From: an uncultured Pelagibacteraceae bacterium
Lineage (GTDB): Bacteria; Pseudomonadota; Alphaproteobacteria; Pelagibacterales; Pelagibacteraceae
Length of the DNA stretch: 45,884 nucleotides
Direction of reading: 5' to 3'
NCBI GenBank assembly: GCA_902519375.1
Contig: CABYJS010000006.1
Span: 1-45,884, forward strand
The notes below the pieces were generated by a model that worked only from the letters and a program-made list of their open reading frames with translations, searched no databases and was not told where the DNA came from. Both the position numbers and the translations under genes were made by a program. Positions 44,369 through 45,884 of the stretch are shown here, piece by piece (the stretch's first letter is position 1; every line of letters starts with the position of its first letter).

Positions 44369-44928
44369 AAATTAACGCTGGAGAAATTAGAGTAGGTATG
44401 CTTTTAGAGTATAAAAATGATCTATGGCAAGTTCTTAAAACACAACATGTTAAGCCAGGTAAAGGGGGTGCATTTGCTCAGGTTGAAATGAAAAGTGTAA
44501 ACAAAAGTACTAAATTAAATGAGAGATTTAGATCTAGTGAAACTGTAGAAAAAGCATCTTTAGAGGAGACAATTTATAATTTTTTATATGAGAATGAAAA
44601 CATATATTTTTTTATGGAGCCAAAATCTTTTGAGCAGATAGAAATTAAAAAAGATGTAATCGGTGAAAAAGGTAAATTGCTTACTGAAAATTTAGAGGTA
44701 ACTGTTAGTTTTTATAATGAACTACCTATATCTGTTGATTTGCCTAACCAAGTAAAATGTAAAATTGAAACTACCGATGCGGCTTTAAAAGGCCAGACAG
44801 TTTCATCATCATATAAACCTGCAATTTTAAACAATGGGTTAAATATTCAGGTACCACCATTTATTGAGACTGGAGATGAAATAATAGTTGATACTCGTAA
44901 CCTTGAGTACGTGAAAAAATTTAATTGA
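44365..44928 (+). CDS. efp: Translation elongation factor P
   Basis: EF-P enters the ribosome E site to relieve stalling on proline runs. The 187-residue protein has a KOW-like N-terminal domain (INAGEIRVGMLLEYKNDLWQVLK) and two OB domains. The loop tip is HVKPGKGGAF with Lys33 at the position that E. coli modifies with beta-lysine (Lys34); no EpmA or EpmB gene lies in this window, so its modification state is unknown. The C-terminal GDEIIVDTRNLEYVKKF is the usual end. It overlaps thiE by 4 bp and abuts suhB, with no intervening base between stop and ATG. Confidence 0.97.
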   Translation: MKINAGEIRVGMLLEYKNDLWQVLKTQHVKPGKGGAFAQVEMKSVNKSTKLNERFRSSETVEKASLEETIYNFLYENENIYFFMEPKSFEQIEIKKDVIGEKGKLLTENLEVTVSFYNELPISVDLPNQVKCKIETTDAALKGQTVSSSYKPAILNNGLNIQVPPFIETGDEIIVDTRNLEYVKKFN

Positions 44929-45669
44929 ATGAATTCAATTTCTCCAAACTTAAATGTAATGATTAAAGCAAGTGAAAAGGCTTCAAAAGTATTAATTAGA
45001 GATTTTGGAGAAATAGAAAAACTTCAAGTATCAAAAAAAGGACCCTCAGATTTTGTAACAAATTCTGATTTAAGGACAGAAAAAATTATTATTGAAGAGT
45101 TAAAAAAAGCTAAACCAAATTATTCAATTATTAGTGAGGAATATGGAATTGAAGATAATCAAGATAAGAAACATACTTGGATAATAGATCCTATAGATGG
45201 AACAGTTAATTTCTTACACGGAGTGCCTCACTTTGCAATTTCAATTGCGCTTAAGTTGGGAGATGAAATTATATCTGGATTAATTTTTGATCCTATAAAA
45301 AATGAAATGTTTTATGCTGAAAAAAATAATGGAGCATTTTTTAATAACCACAGAATGAGAGTATCTAAAAAAAATCAAATAAACGAATGCTTGTTTGTGA
45401 CAGGTGGCAAAATTAATAAAGAACTAGATTTACCATATAGAAAATCTGGATGTGCGGCTTTAGATATGGCTTATGTTGCTTCAGGAAGATATGATGGTTA
45501 TTTTCAAAATAATTTAAATCTTTGGGATATTGCAGCTGGAATTATAATAGTGAAAGAAGCTGGAGGGATTATTAATCAAATTGATCTATCTGTTAATGAA
45601 AATATTAAGATTATTGCATCTAGTGCTGATATTAATGAAAAACTACTGAATAAAATTAACAACTTTTAA
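44929..45669 (+). CDS. suhB: Inositol-1-monophosphatase family protein
   Basis: A 246-residue Mg-dependent phosphatase of the SuhB/inositol monophosphatase family. The metal-binding residues lie in SIISEEYG (Glu70-Glu71) and [21 protein letters not shown] (Asp87, Asp90), and the third site is [17 protein letters not shown] near residue 200. E. coli SuhB also binds NusA and helps rRNA synthesis and ribosome assembly; its neighbours efp and rpmE make a translation link plausible but not shown. The ATG directly follows the efp stop codon. Confidence 0.92.
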   Translation: MNSISPNLNVMIKASEKASKVLIRDFGEIEKLQVSKKGPSDFVTNSDLRTEKIIIEELKKAKPNYSIISEEYGIEDNQDKKHTWIIDPIDGTVNFLHGVPHFAISIALKLGDEIISGLIFDPIKNEMFYAEKNNGAFFNNHRMRVSKKNQINECLFVTGGKINKELDLPYRKSGCAALDMAYVASGRYDGYFQNNLNLWDIAAGIIIVKEAGGIINQIDLSVNENIKIIASSADINEKLLNKINNF

Positions 45670-45697
45670 TTGTTTTAAGAATTTCTTTTGTTATAAG
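45670..45697 (+). promoter_or_regulatory. Candidate promoter for rpmE
   Basis: TTGTTT (45670-45675) and TATAAG (45692-45697) are 16 bp apart in the 35-bp gap after suhB. A transcript starting 7-8 nt later would begin at the rpmE ATG (45705) or one base before, i.e. leaderless. No Shine-Dalgarno is seen. Alternatively rpmE is read through from suhB. Confidence 0.42.
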
Positions 45698-45704
45698 TCT
45701 CGTC

Positions 45705-45884
45705 ATGAAAAAAAATATTCATCCAAACTATCATATCATTAAAGTCGAGATGACTGACGGTACTCAATTTGAGACAAAATCAACTTGGGGAAAAGAAGGA
45801 GAAGTTTTAAAACTAGAAATTGATCCAAAATCACATTCAGCTTGGACAGGTGGAAAACAAAAATTAATGGATAAAGGAAGAATA
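45705..45884 (+). CDS. rpmE: Ribosomal protein L31, 3' end missing
   Basis: The first 60 codons of bacterial L31, a protein bridging the two ribosomal subunits. It begins [20 protein letters not shown] and continues [13 protein letters not shown] to a [15 protein letters not shown] segment, as in other alphaproteobacteria. The visible part has no cysteines, so it is the zinc-free form, unlike the CxxC-bearing E. coli L31. The gene runs off the window end; roughly 10-20 codons are missing. It may have its own promoter in the 35-bp gap after suhB. Confidence 0.94.
   Translation, partial: MKKNIHPNYHIIKVEMTDGTQFETKSTWGKEGEVLKLEIDPKSHSAWTGGKQKLMDKGRI

Overview
This window looks like a piece of chromosome from a SAR11-type alphaproteobacterium (Pelagibacterales, 'Candidatus Pelagibacter' relatives). 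The basis is very AT-rich DNA, Lys/Asn/Ile-rich proteins, intergenic gaps of mostly 0-115 bp, frequent 1-20 bp gene overlaps, and alphaproteobacterial gene orders (glyQ-glyS-ppdK; yebC-ruvC-tolQRAB-pal-cpoB-tilS-ftsH-folP-glmM; zapA next to transketolase). The assignment is inferred from content; no database was searched. I see no phage, insertion sequence, CRISPR array or other mobile DNA, and no stretch over 300 bp lacks a gene.

Layout. 1-6000: a 5'-truncated propionyl-CoA synthetase overlapping an SMR-type exporter, a dihydroorotase on the other strand, a YgfZ-like folate protein, tRNA-Leu(GAG), and nadA-nadC for NAD synthesis. 6014-12427 (minus): sppA-glyQ-glyS-ppdK, read from a candidate promoter near 12490. 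glyS carries an in-frame TAA (9969-9971) that splits an otherwise complete gene. 12543-18318: isoprenoid genes (ispB; xseB-ispA-dxs), pdxH and aroC in alternating orientation. 18339-22801 (plus): a Sua5/TsaC protein, a two-gene ABC-2 exporter, tRNA-Arg(TCG) on the minus strand, rluD and rpoH.

22798-38520 (minus) is an unbroken run of 18 genes. In transcription order these are a coiled-coil protein, zapA, 5-formyl-THF cyclo-ligase, a YmdB-type phosphoesterase, yebC, ruvC, tolQ, tolR, tolA, tolB, pal, cpoB, tilS, ftsH, folP, glmM, thiD and purA. A clear intrinsic terminator after pal (31259-31298) divides it. 38576-45884 (plus) is tkt-gapA-pgk-fba (lower glycolysis/gluconeogenesis), then thiE, efp, suhB and the start of rpmE.

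How the genes fit together. Class I aldolase, Pgk, GapA and the reversible pyruvate phosphate dikinase make a trunk that can run towards sugar synthesis. Tkt connects it to pentose phosphates and to the Dxs/IspA/IspB isoprenoid branch. The Tol-Pal block and ZapA serve division and outer-membrane constriction. FtsH, RpoH and SppA cover proteostasis. Most of the window is ordinary core genome. The item most deserving a second look is the nonsense codon in glyS, an essential gene. Secondary points are abutting divergent promoters at 12468-12524, a GapA whose cofactor-site residues differ from the NAD-type consensus, and convergent genes whose stop codons overlap. I found no evidence of a new multi-gene system.
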